Origin: Oceanobacillus jeddahensis
GTDB lineage: Bacteria > Bacillota > Bacilli > Bacillales > Amphibacillaceae
Assembly: GCF_000750635.1 (NCBI RefSeq)
Contig: NZ_CCDM010000005.1
Span: 310,001 to 374,000 of the forward strand
Direction: 5' to 3'
Length of the DNA stretch: 64,000 nucleotides
Below the pieces are notes generated by a model. That model was not told the origin of the DNA, did not search any database, and was given only the letters and a program-made list of their open reading frames with translations. Below, in pieces: positions 54,957 to 63,229 of this stretch. Every line of letters begins with the position of its first letter. Position 1 is the first letter of the stretch. Made by a program: the position numbers and the translations under genes.

Positions 54957-55240
54957 CTTGCTTCCCCCTAAAAATTTGAACACACACACTGATATGGATG
55001 ATACCATAATGAATATTGTTTAGTCTTTCTTTTTAAATTTTAATCTATACTGATATTATAAAGGATATGTCAATTATCGTCATGATAGAAGCCTTTTGAG
55101 ATATGGATATCTTCTTATTTTGAATTAGATATTTGAACAATATGTAAATAAATCAATAAAAACTTTTCCAAAGTATATTTTTTGAAACACTTTTGATAAA
55201 ATAACTTGGTAGTGATGAAATATGAAGGAGAAAAGAATAC

Positions 55241-56053
55241 ATGGAGTGGAAAAATTTATATCGTGGTTTGATTATGGGATCCGTTGAAGTTGTCCCCGGG
55301 ATAAGCGGTGGAACCATTGCTGTATTATTAGGCATTTATGAACGGTTAATTGCATCAATAAGCGGCTTTTTCAGTAAGGATTGGAAGAAACACCTCAGCT
55401 TTTTAGTTCCGTTAGGGATTGGTATGGTTACAGCTATTTTTTTATTTGCCAGAGTGATTGATTGGTTGTTTACCCATTATCCAATGCAAACCCAATTTTT
55501 CTTTTTGGGGCTGGTAATTGGTGTGATTCCTTACCTATACCAAAAGGCAGAAGGAAAAACAAAATTTCAAGCAAAGCAATATATACTGTTGATTATCGGG
55601 TTCATTATAGTTAGCGGGCTGGGAATTTTAAACCCGAATGAAGGACAGGTTATTCAAGATATTAATACAAATACCTATATCTTATTATTTATTGCAGGGT
55701 TTATCGGCAGTAGTGTGATGATTGTTCCAGGAATTAGCGGCTCTATGATAATGATGTTACTTGGTGTATATCCGACGATAATGGCAGCGATTAGTAATTT
55801 TCAGTTTTCTATTATTATTGTAGCAGGGGCTGGGATTGCACTTGGGTTCATTACTATGAGTAAAATTATTGCTTATTTTTTAAGAAATTATTTCACAAGT
55901 ACCTATGCTATTATTATCGGGCTTGTTATCGGTGCTGTTACCATCGTATTTCCGGGTATCCCAGGAGGCGCCGGCAGTCTGGCTGTATGTGTTCTTTTGT
56001 TTATAGGCGGATTGATTGCAGCATTGACATTAGGCAGATTAGAATATAAATAA
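55241..56053 (+). CDS. popT: DUF368 membrane protein, PopT-type undecaprenyl-phosphate carrier
   Basis: A 270-aa protein with 8-9 helices. It has the duplicated DUF368 motif: GSVEVVPGISGGTIAVLLGIYERLI near the N-terminus and SSVMIVPGISGSMIMMLLGVYPTIM in the second half. DUF368 proteins (PopT) were recently assigned to recycling undecaprenyl phosphate across the membrane for cell-wall synthesis. Assignment rests on family membership. AAGGAG precedes the ATG. The thioredoxin gene follows by 22 bp. Confidence 0.85.
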   Translation: MEWKNLYRGLIMGSVEVVPGISGGTIAVLLGIYERLIASISGFFSKDWKKHLSFLVPLGIGMVTAIFLFARVIDWLFTHYPMQTQFFFLGLVIGVIPYLYQKAEGKTKFQAKQYILLIIGFIIVSGLGILNPNEGQVIQDINTNTYILLFIAGFIGSSVMIVPGISGSMIMMLLGVYPTIMAAISNFQFSIIIVAGAGIALGFITMSKIIAYFLRNYFTSTYAIIIGLVIGAVTIVFPGIPGGAGSLAVCVLLFIGGLIAALTLGRLEYK

Positions 56054-56075
56054 CATAAGGATTGGAGAGATCATC

Positions 56076-56396
56076 ATGCAAGCAATTAAAACAGAAGCAG
56101 CATTTCAAGAAATCATTCAGAGTGAAAAACCAGTTATTATTAAATTCTTTGCAGATTGGTGCCCAGATTGTAAACGTATGGATATGTTTATCGGGGAAGT
56201 CATGGAAGAATTCGAGAGCTATGATTGGTATGAAGTAAATAGTGATGAAGTATCCGGCTTAGCTGAAAAATATGAAGTAATGGGTATTCCAAGCATCCTT
56301 TTATTCCAAAATGGTGAGAAAATCGCTCATCAACATAGTGCTGACACGAAAACACCGGATTCTGTTACAGATTTCTTAAAACAGCAACTAGGCTAA
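56076..56396 (+). CDS. Thioredoxin-family protein
   Basis: A 106-aa thioredoxin fold. The redox motif is WCPDC (residues 28-32) and the cis-Pro is in VMGIPSILLF. WCPDC rather than WCGPC suggests a specialised reductase, like YdbP of Bacillus, and not the main TrxA. Probably co-transcribed with popT. Confidence 0.88.
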   Translation: MQAIKTEAAFQEIIQSEKPVIIKFFADWCPDCKRMDMFIGEVMEEFESYDWYEVNSDEVSGLAEKYEVMGIPSILLFQNGEKIAHQHSADTKTPDSVTDFLKQQLG

Positions 56397-56433
56397 GCGA
56401 GGTTTCTTTGCAAACTTCGTCTATGCATAAAAT

Positions 56434-56533
56434 AAACTGTCCTCAAAAGATATTGAACGATAAAATGCGCTTTTTAAAGGCGGAGTTTTCAGGAAAGTAA
56501 TTGTTCATATGGCTATTTGAGGCAGTTTTTTTG
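56434..56533 (+). terminator. Nested terminator after the thioredoxin gene
   Basis: AAACTGTCCTCAAA pairs with TTTGAGGCAGTTT (one bulge) and is followed by TTTTT. A second stem, ATATTGAAC/GTTCATAT, is nested inside. Confidence 0.7.
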
Positions 56534-56634
56534 TACAATAAATTATAGCAGTGCAGATGAGCAAACACATTTCTGCTCCGCTAAAAAATTAGAAAACCCT
56601 TGTAAGCTATTTAAAAAAGAAAGGAGCACGGCCC

Positions 56635-57324
56635 ATGGCAGAACGGATATTAATTGTAGAGGATGAACAAAAAATCAGCCGTGTTTTACAATTAGAATTA
56701 GATTATGAAGGCTATGAAACAACTGTGGCAGCAGATGGTAAACAGGCATTGGAATATATAGAAGCAGAAGAATGGGCACTTATTTTATTAGATATTATGA
56801 TACCGGAATTAAGCGGTCTCGAAGTGTTAAGAAGAGTCCGCAGGCAAGAAAATGAAACACCAGTTATTTTATTGACTGCCCGTGATGAGGTGTATGATAA
56901 AGTAAACGGTCTTGATCTTGGAGCGAATGATTATATCACGAAACCATTTCAAATTGAAGAACTGTTAGCCCGGATTCGTGCGAATTTACGTAAAACCGTG
57001 CAGGTTACATCCAAAAAAGAGACATTACAAGTGGGAGATCTGCAAGTGGATACTGCCGCGTATGAAGTTACCCGCTCAGAGGAACCGATTGAATTGACCC
57101 CGCGAGAATATGATTTATTAGTTTGCTTATTAGAAAATAAAAACAGGGTACTCACACGCGAACAATTAATTGAAAAAGTCTGGGGTTTTGACTATATTGG
57201 TGAAACAAATGTAGTGGATGTCTATATCCGCTACCTGCGTCAAAAGATAGATAAAGGATATGATAAAGCATATATTCAGACAATACGTGGAGTAGGCTAC
57301 TCGATTAAGGAAGGAAGCCAATGA
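56635..57324 (+). CDS. OmpR-family response regulator, YkoG/ArlR-like
   Basis: A 229-aa regulator. The receiver has VEDEQ, phospho-acceptor Asp in LLDIMIPELSG and YITKPFQIEE; the DNA-binding winged helix ends IRGVGYSIKEG. The gene overlaps the kinase by 4 bp. The order RR, kinase, PepSY protein equals ykoG-ykoH-ykoI of B. subtilis. GAAAGGAGC precedes the ATG. Confidence 0.88.
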   Translation: MAERILIVEDEQKISRVLQLELDYEGYETTVAADGKQALEYIEAEEWALILLDIMIPELSGLEVLRRVRRQENETPVILLTARDEVYDKVNGLDLGANDYITKPFQIEELLARIRANLRKTVQVTSKKETLQVGDLQVDTAAYEVTRSEEPIELTPREYDLLVCLLENKNRVLTREQLIEKVWGFDYIGETNVVDVYIRYLRQKIDKGYDKAYIQTIRGVGYSIKEGSQ

Positions 57325-58715
57325 CATTACGTAAAAAAATTATCTTATTTTCATCAGTCTTTATGTTACTGGTCATCGCTATTTCACATACTGCGATTTA
57401 CTTTTTATTTTACCGGACCGCTTCCAATGGAGAAATTGATCAACTTCAAATACAGGCAGACGCATTAGTGGAAGCCATCGGCGAGAATAACTCCCTATCA
57501 GAAGAAGCAATGGGAGAACTGTTAAAAGGTTACCTGCCGGCGAACGGAATCATTCGAATTATAAATGAAACAGAGAATGATGTTTTGCCTGTACAAGCAA
57601 GATCACAGCGTTATACGGATTTGGGAGTAAACTATACAACATCAGAAACAAGCCGTATTGTTCAAGATGATTCAGAAAGTCATTTTGCCATTATTGAAAA
57701 ACCAATTATTTGGCAAAATGGAGATATTGTTACCGTTCATATAGCGAATGAATTGGTCTATTTAGATGAAACAATAGGTTCATTAACATATGTTCTTTTT
57801 TTCTCCAGTGCAGTACTGTTGATTCCAACAATTATAGCAAGTGTTGTCCTGAGCCGCTTTTTATTAACACCCATTCAAAAGTTAAAAGATACGATGCGGC
57901 GGAATATCCATAATAAAAATTGGCAGAAGATTGACATAGAAAGTCGCTTCAAGGATGAGAATTGGGAAAAAAGTGATGTGAAAAAACGTAACAAAGACGA
58001 GATCTATGAAATGGAAATCACATTTAATGAAATGATTGATTCCTTAAAAGAAAACTTTGAGAAGCAGGAAGCTTTTGTATCCAACGCATCGCATGAATTA
58101 AAGACGCCGATTCAGATTATAAAAAGCTACGCCCAGCTTATTGAGCGGCAAGGGAAGAAGCGTCCAGAATTATTAGATGAATCTGTAGGCGCAATTGATT
58201 CAGAGGCTGATCGCATGCAAAAGCTTGTGGAGCAACTGCTTTTATTAGCAAAGCATAAAAATGAGAACAAAAAGCAGGAAATAAATATACGGGAAGTAGT
58301 AGAACAAGTTATCCAGACCTTCCAAAAAGCATATCCCGATCGGGAAATCCAGTTTGACGCAGAAGCAGGTAATTATAAAACGTCTGGAAATATCGATCAA
58401 ATCAAACAAATTCCATATATATTAATTGAAAATGCCTTGAAATATAGTGAAGAAGCTGTTTTGATAAAGATGCGGATAGAAACGGAGAAAATCCAAATTC
58501 AATTTCAAGATGATGGGGAAGGGATTGCACCAGAAGAACAGGAAAAGATATTTGACCGTTTCTACCGTGTGGACCGGGCGAGAAATCGAGAAACAGGCGG
58601 AACTGGACTGGGTTTAGCCATTGCAAAAGAAATTATTGAAATACACGGCGGTGAAATCACTGTGGAAAGCGAAGTTGGTCAGGGGTCTGCATTTACATGG
58701 ACACTTTTAAAATAA
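57321..58715 (+). CDS. Sensor histidine kinase, YkoH/ArlS-like
   Basis: A 464-aa kinase. Two helices (about 8-28 and 150-175) enclose a ~120-residue extracellular sensor region; HAMP follows. The H-box is SNASHELKTPIQII, and the ATP-binding domain has ILIENALKYSEEA, DDGEGIAPEEQEKIF and GGTGLGLAIAKEI. The signal is unknown; the adjacent PepSY proteins may act at the same surface. Confidence 0.88.
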   Translation: MTLRKKIILFSSVFMLLVIAISHTAIYFLFYRTASNGEIDQLQIQADALVEAIGENNSLSEEAMGELLKGYLPANGIIRIINETENDVLPVQARSQRYTDLGVNYTTSETSRIVQDDSESHFAIIEKPIIWQNGDIVTVHIANELVYLDETIGSLTYVLFFSSAVLLIPTIIASVVLSRFLLTPIQKLKDTMRRNIHNKNWQKIDIESRFKDENWEKSDVKKRNKDEIYEMEITFNEMIDSLKENFEKQEAFVSNASHELKTPIQIIKSYAQLIERQGKKRPELLDESVGAIDSEADRMQKLVEQLLLLAKHKNENKKQEINIREVVEQVIQTFQKAYPDREIQFDAEAGNYKTSGNIDQIKQIPYILIENALKYSEEAVLIKMRIETEKIQIQFQDDGEGIAPEEQEKIFDRFYRVDRARNRETGGTGLGLAIAKEIIEIHGGEITVESEVGQGSAFTWTLLK

Positions 58716-58801
58716 ACATTTCATTCTCATCAAATTCTAATCGAATTATCATGGATTCATAAAAAGAATCCTTTATACTATAGGAAAAGGAGTGATAGGG
58801 T

Positions 58802-59431
58802 GTGCGGAAGAAAATAATCTGGGTAATCAGCGCCCTGGCAGTGTTTGCTATTGTTGGTTTAACCGTATATCAGACAAACGCGACATCTTCTAATCCGGAT
58901 CTTAGCATGGAGGAAATCAGTGAATTTGTCAGTAATCAATATCCTGGTCAACAAACGGAGCCTGAGTTGAGCGTTGAGAATGGTGAGCCGGTTTATCAGA
59001 TGGAAGTTACGCAAGATCAGGGCGTCTATTCTTTAAAGGTTAATGGAGATACAGGACAGATTATTGACCTGACATCCGTGGAAAGAACGGCTGAAAACAA
59101 GAAGGAAGAAACTGAAAAAGATACCGAGCATCAAGAGGAAGACAACAATGAGGATTCGGAATCAGATAACAACTCGGAAACAGATGAAGAAAAAACACAG
59201 GATAATTCTAATGATCAAGCGACAGAAAATGATGCTGTAATATCCCATGAAGAAGCAATGGAAATCGCCAGAAATGAATTTCCCGGAGAAGTAACCGATC
59301 TGGAAATGGATTCGGATGACGACATTTTAGTCTATGAGATTGAAATTGTTAACGGAGAAGACGAAGCAACGATTGAAATTAATGCCTATACAGGTAATAT
59401 CGTTTCGCTTGAAATTGATATAGATGATTAA
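58802..59431 (+). CDS. PepSY-domain protein, YkoI-like
   Basis: A 209-aa secreted or membrane-anchored protein. An N-terminal helix (residues 5-25), a PepSY domain (ISEFVSNQYPGQQ..YSLKVNGDTGQI), a Glu/Asp/Asn-rich linker (about 95-145) and a second PepSY domain (HEEAMEIARNEFPGEVTDL..EINAYTGNIVSLE). PepSY domains often inhibit or shield proteases. GTG start after AAAAGGAGTGATAGG. It lies 86 bp after the kinase. Confidence 0.85.
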   Translation: MRKKIIWVISALAVFAIVGLTVYQTNATSSNPDLSMEEISEFVSNQYPGQQTEPELSVENGEPVYQMEVTQDQGVYSLKVNGDTGQIIDLTSVERTAENKKEETEKDTEHQEEDNNEDSESDNNSETDEEKTQDNSNDQATENDAVISHEEAMEIARNEFPGEVTDLEMDSDDDILVYEIEIVNGEDEATIEINAYTGNIVSLEIDIDD

Positions 59432-59446
59432 AAATATTCTTCAGTA

Positions 59447-59503
59447 AAATCTGGATGAACACCAAAATTCTTTTTTAGAATTTGAGTTTATCCAGATTTT
59501 TTT
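59447..59503 (+). terminator. Terminator after the first PepSY gene
   Basis: AAAATCTGGATGAAC pairs with GTTTATCCAGATTTT, then TTTT. Confidence 0.8.
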
Positions 59504-59576
59504 ATAGGAGGGCGAGGTTAAATCAGAAGGTTATGTTAATATTAAAATAAATCAAAAAATGGAGGTTGCTTCATCA

Positions 59577-60491
59577 TTGAAAAAATATAAATGTTCTCAA
59601 AAAAAGACGGAAATAGGGTTCAAAAACCGTGATGCAGAAAGGCAGTATTGGAAGAGGTACAACACTTTATTGAATCAATGGCCTGACGTTACCCATAATA
59701 AGGTAGAAACACCACAAGGGACTTCTCATATTCTGATTTGCGGACCGGATGATGCTCCTCCGCTTGTTTTACTACATGGAAGGTTTACTCCGAGCGTATC
59801 TTGGACGCCTATGATAAATGAACTTTCCCAATCTTACCGTATTTATGCAATTGATACAATTGGAGAGCCTGGGCTAAGTGTAAGTAATGGCTTACCTCTG
59901 CGATCGGCAGAAGATTATGTAGAATGGCTGTCAGCAACTTTAGATGGGCTACAACTTGATCAGATTCATATTGCTGCACATTCATTTAGTGGTTGGTTTG
60001 CAACCCATTTCGCACTTTCTTTTCCAGACCGTGTTAAAACCCTGACACTTCTTGACCCTGCTCAAGTGTTTGCTCCTTTCACACTGCAGTGGTTATCTTA
60101 CTGTCTAATACCTTATTTTTTTCCGACAGAACGTAACATTCATTCTTTTTATAATCGGATGGCACAAGGAAAGAAAGTTAATTCTGATATTCTGGAATTA
60201 ATAATTATTGGAATGACTTCCTATCGGGCGAATAAGGAGGAAGCTTCTCTTATACCCAATTCAAAGTTAAGAAATCTAAGTGTGCCTACACAACAATTAC
60301 TAGCCAGTGATACAGTTGTACATCGGAAACAAAAGGCTTGGAAAAGAGCAAAAAAACTTACTCCTCATGTACAGACAGTGATAATTGATGAATGCTCCCA
60401 TATGATTCCTGATGATCAGCCTGAAGTAGCCGTTAATTTGATATTAAACTTTACACTTGGTAACCGAGTAACAAAACCTATATGGAAATAA
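59577..60491 (+). CDS. Alpha/beta-hydrolase
   Basis: A ~304-aa cytoplasmic hydrolase. The oxyanion segment is VLLHGRFTPS, the nucleophile elbow is IAAHSFSGWFA (Ser in H-S-F-S-G), and the acid/His are in LLASDTVVH and DECSHMIPDDQP. No signal peptide. Substrate unknown. The TTG at 59577 is preferred because ATGGAGG, which contains the only upstream ATG, is itself the ribosome binding site. It separates the two PepSY genes. Confidence 0.82.
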   Translation: MKKYKCSQKKTEIGFKNRDAERQYWKRYNTLLNQWPDVTHNKVETPQGTSHILICGPDDAPPLVLLHGRFTPSVSWTPMINELSQSYRIYAIDTIGEPGLSVSNGLPLRSAEDYVEWLSATLDGLQLDQIHIAAHSFSGWFATHFALSFPDRVKTLTLLDPAQVFAPFTLQWLSYCLIPYFFPTERNIHSFYNRMAQGKKVNSDILELIIIGMTSYRANKEEASLIPNSKLRNLSVPTQQLLASDTVVHRKQKAWKRAKKLTPHVQTVIIDECSHMIPDDQPEVAVNLILNFTLGNRVTKPIWK

Positions 60492-60620
60492 ATAAAAGCT
60501 CTAGTTCTTCATTTTCATTTCCTGATAATGTATTTCTCATGAAATTCTAATCTTACTCAAATGGTGTTGTCATTATTACCAGGTAAGATGTAATTAATAA
60601 GAAATAAGGAGGAAAAACAA

Positions 60621-61226
60621 ATGAACAAAAAAATTGGAATGATTGCTGGAGCAGTTGCATTAGCAGGAGTGGTCGGGACAGGAATTTACCATGCAGAGGC
60701 ATCAAGTTCAAATGAAGGCCAGGTGCAAATTGTTGAAGAAGAAAATATAACAATGGAAGATGCAACAAAAAAATTGGAAGAAGAATATCAAGGAACCATT
60801 AAAGAATTAGAATTAGATAAAGAAGGAAATAAACTATACTATGAAGCAGAAATTATTGTAGAAAATCAAGAATATGATGTGAAAATGGATGCTGGATCTG
60901 GTGAAGTGGTCTATGAAGAGGTAGACGATGACGGATATGATGATGATAGATACGATGATGACAGAAATATGGAAGAGAACCAACAGGATACAACAGTAGA
61001 AAATGAAAATAGTAACAGCAAAAGTAATTTAATTGCACAAGAAAAAGCAGTTAAGATTGCAAAACAACAATTTGACGGAGAAGTTGTGGATATGGAATTA
61101 GATTACGATGATGGCAGATATGTTTATGAGTTTGAACTTGTGAATGGACAGCAAGAAGCTGATATCGATATTCATGGCGAAACAGGAGATATTCTTTCTC
61201 TAGAAGTAGAATATGAAGATGATTAA
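60621..61226 (+). CDS. Second PepSY-domain protein
   Basis: A 201-aa paralogue of the gene at 58802. Signal or anchor helix (4-25), PepSY (MEDATKKLEEEYQGTIKELEL..KMDAGSGEVVYE), a Tyr/Asp-rich linker with DDDRYDDDR near residue 110, and a second PepSY (EKAVKIAKQQFDGEVVDMEL..DIHGETGDILSLE). The Asp-rich linker may bind Ca2+ or other cations. ATAAGGAGG precedes the ATG. Confidence 0.85.
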   Translation: MNKKIGMIAGAVALAGVVGTGIYHAEASSSNEGQVQIVEEENITMEDATKKLEEEYQGTIKELELDKEGNKLYYEAEIIVENQEYDVKMDAGSGEVVYEEVDDDGYDDDRYDDDRNMEENQQDTTVENENSNSKSNLIAQEKAVKIAKQQFDGEVVDMELDYDDGRYVYEFELVNGQQEADIDIHGETGDILSLEVEYEDD

Positions 61227-61252
61227 TTAAAAATAATACGCACTATAAGCAA

Positions 61253-61285
61253 TAAAAAAAGAGGATTAATTAGTCCTCTTTTTTT
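61253..61285 (+). terminator. Terminator after the second PepSY gene
   Basis: AAAAAAAGAGGA pairs with TCCTCTTTTTTT. Confidence 0.88.
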
Positions 61286-61369
61286 GCGTATATGTGTTTT
61301 ATACGTAAGGAAATAGGGTAATTTAAAATAAGTAAATGTTTGAGAAGGGATCAATTAGGAGGATTTTTT

Positions 61370-61654
61370 ATGAAGAAGGTTACATTGTTTATCAGCGAAG
61401 ACAGTAAAGCCTCAGATAAGGTAAAAGCATTTCTAGATAAAAATGATGTTACCTATGAACTAAAAAACGTAACCAAAAATAAAACATATTTAAAGGAATT
61501 ACAGGAAATAAAGATTTTTGGAACACCAACACTTTTTATTGACGGTAAGAAAATAGAAGGAATCCAAGAGAATAAAATCCTTTATGAATTAGGGTTAGCT
61601 AATCATTCCAGTGAGGATGCATTTTCTTTTGAAAATGTGTTTAGAGATGAATAA
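61370..61654 (+). CDS. Glutaredoxin-like protein lacking active-site cysteines
   Basis: A 94-aa thioredoxin-fold protein of glutaredoxin type. The first strand is KKVTLFISED, then a helix where CxxC is expected but the sequence is SEDSKAS. The cis-Pro loop is intact (FGTPTLFIDGKKIEG). The whole protein has no cysteine, so it cannot do thiol redox chemistry; binding or structural roles are possible. TAGGAGG precedes the ATG at 61370. Confidence 0.72.
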   Translation: MKKVTLFISEDSKASDKVKAFLDKNDVTYELKNVTKNKTYLKELQEIKIFGTPTLFIDGKKIEGIQENKILYELGLANHSSEDAFSFENVFRDE

Positions 61655-61772
61655 AGGATATGCACATATAAACTTTCATTTGCATAAAATGGTAGTAATC
61701 TAAAACTAAAATTTAAGTTCAAAAAGACATACTTAAAAGGAATAAGTCGATTAAAGTCTGTGAATTTGAGTT

Positions 61773-61788
61773 TTCTAACACGTTAGAA
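61773..61788. promoter_or_regulatory. Perfect dyad TTCTAAC-AC-GTTAGAA
   Basis: Two 7-bp arms around a 2-bp centre, followed by GGTATAAAAT. This is a typical operator geometry upstream of the yppG-like gene. The binder is unknown. Confidence 0.35.
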
Positions 61789-61937
61789 AGGTATAAAATT
61801 TTAGGTATTAAGTATAAAAGCAACGAAGGAGATCAATCCTGAGCCTTATAAAGCATGGATTGCCAAGTTTCCTTTCACGTGTTCATTTGATTGGAGTTTT
61901 TGAATACTTCTTAAAAAGGCAAAAGAAGGTGAGAGAT

Positions 61938-62276
61938 GTGCAATATCAACCATCATATCAAAAAAACGCATCCCCGAATGGATTGAATAGAAATCATCCG
62001 TATACACCAATTTCTTCAAATATCAATCAGCGCAATACGAGGCAAGAGCTTACTCCATATGATTTATTTACAAAACCAGAGTTACCAACGCAGTATTTAA
62101 TGTCTCAGCAACAAATTCAGACGCAACCAGGTATTAATGGTGCCGGTGGGACAAATGAAAATAATCCGTTTAATTTTGATACAGTAATCAGCAAAGTGGG
62201 ACAATTAGCAAGTACTTACCATCAGGTTTCCCCTATTGTCAAACAGTTTAGCACATTTGTAAAAGGTTTCATGTAG
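61938..62276 (+). CDS. YppG-like protein
   Basis: A 112-aa protein. A polar, Gln/Asn/Pro-rich N-terminal two-thirds (YQPSYQKNASPNGLNRNHPYTP) precedes a conserved C-terminal block with FDTVISKVGQLASTYHQVSPIVKQFSTFVKGF. This architecture is that of YppG-family proteins found in spore formers. The GTG at 61938 follows AAGGTGAG; a longer frame to 61860 has no site. Confidence 0.72.
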   Translation: MQYQPSYQKNASPNGLNRNHPYTPISSNINQRNTRQELTPYDLFTKPELPTQYLMSQQQIQTQPGINGAGGTNENNPFNFDTVISKVGQLASTYHQVSPIVKQFSTFVKGFM

Positions 62277-62389
62277 GTATATATCAATCAAATCTAGAAA
62301 TGATAAGATTACCCTCCCAAAAAAATCAGGGAGGAAATTCCATTAAGTTTACACGTTAAGAAGGTATGAATATTTTTAAGGAATAAGAT

Positions 62390-62480
62390 CCTGGGATCCG
62401 TTATTCTAATGCCTGAGTTGAGTAATCGCAGTCAAACTAAAGCAAACCTATGCCTTCTCAGGTTAGGTTTGCCAATTTGT
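62390..62480. repeat. Non-coding repeat with TGAGTAATCGCA core (third copy)
   Basis: The core is at 62419-62430. It is followed by an 8-bp stem, CAAACCTA / TAGGTTTG, and GCCAATTTGT, matching the end of the repeat at 26245-26405 loosely. It lies between yppG and the esterase gene. Confidence 0.45.
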
Positions 62481-62497
62481 AAAAGGAGTAGAAAATC

Positions 62498-63193
62498 ATG
62501 AAAGGATGTTTAATTATTCATGGGTATACTGGAGGGCCCTATGAAGTGGAACCATTGGCAAATTATTTAAGAAATAGTACAGACTGGCATATAGAGGTGC
62601 CAACTTTGCCGGGACACGGGACAGAACTAAATTTGGAAGATGCTTCTTATGAAGGATGGATTCAAGCGGCAGAAGAAGAACTTCAAAAGCTTATGAAACA
62701 CTTCGATATCGTTTATATTATCGGATTTTCTATGGGAGGAATGATTGCCTCTTATTTAGCAGCAAAATATGAAATAGCTAAGCTTGTGCTCTTAGCTACT
62801 TCTGGAAAATATTTATCCTTAAGGCAGCTGGGATTAGATGTTGCTGGCGTAATTGGAGATGGATTGCGCGGCCATTTAAAAGAAAATCAATTATTTAATC
62901 ATTATAAAAACAAAGTGGGCGTTGTCCCGTTCAAAGCGCATATAGAGTTCATGAAGTTAGTCCGATTTACAAGGAAGTATCTAGATAAAGTGAATTCTCC
63001 AGTATTAATTGCTCAAGGCCAACTTGATGGAATGGTTCCGTATAAAACAGCTTATTATCTAGATAAGGAAATTCACTCAGAGAAAAAAGAAGTTGTCTTC
63101 TTTGAAAGATCCAAACATTTAATTTGCCTTGGAACTGACAAAGACACATTAAACAATATGGTTTATGATTTTCTGGTGGAATCATCTGCATAA
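62498..63193 (+). CDS. Carboxylesterase, Est30/YvaK type
   Basis: A 231-aa alpha/beta hydrolase acting on short-chain esters. CLIIHGYTGGPYEV forms the oxyanion region, GFSMGG the nucleophile elbow (Ser near 78), and QGQLDGMVP and RSKHLICLG supply Asp and His. Size and motifs match Bacillus/Geobacillus carboxylesterases. AAAAGGAG precedes the ATG. In other species it lies near secG-rnr; not here. Confidence 0.9.
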   Translation: MKGCLIIHGYTGGPYEVEPLANYLRNSTDWHIEVPTLPGHGTELNLEDASYEGWIQAAEEELQKLMKHFDIVYIIGFSMGGMIASYLAAKYEIAKLVLLATSGKYLSLRQLGLDVAGVIGDGLRGHLKENQLFNHYKNKVGVVPFKAHIEFMKLVRFTRKYLDKVNSPVLIAQGQLDGMVPYKTAYYLDKEIHSEKKEVVFFERSKHLICLGTDKDTLNNMVYDFLVESSA

Positions 63194-63195
63194 TA

Positions 63196-63226
63196 AAATG
63201 CTGGGACAAACTCCCAGCATTTTTGT
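63196..63226. terminator. Bidirectional terminator
   Basis: AAAATGCTGGGA pairs with TCCCAGCATTTT across a 6-base loop. It ends the esterase gene and the degV gene. Confidence 0.88.
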
Positions 63227-63229
63227 AAA

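Noticed and set aside
62311..62336. Terminator after the yppG-like gene
   Set aside because: CCTCCC/GGGAGG forms a short stem, but there is no T-run on the plus strand.
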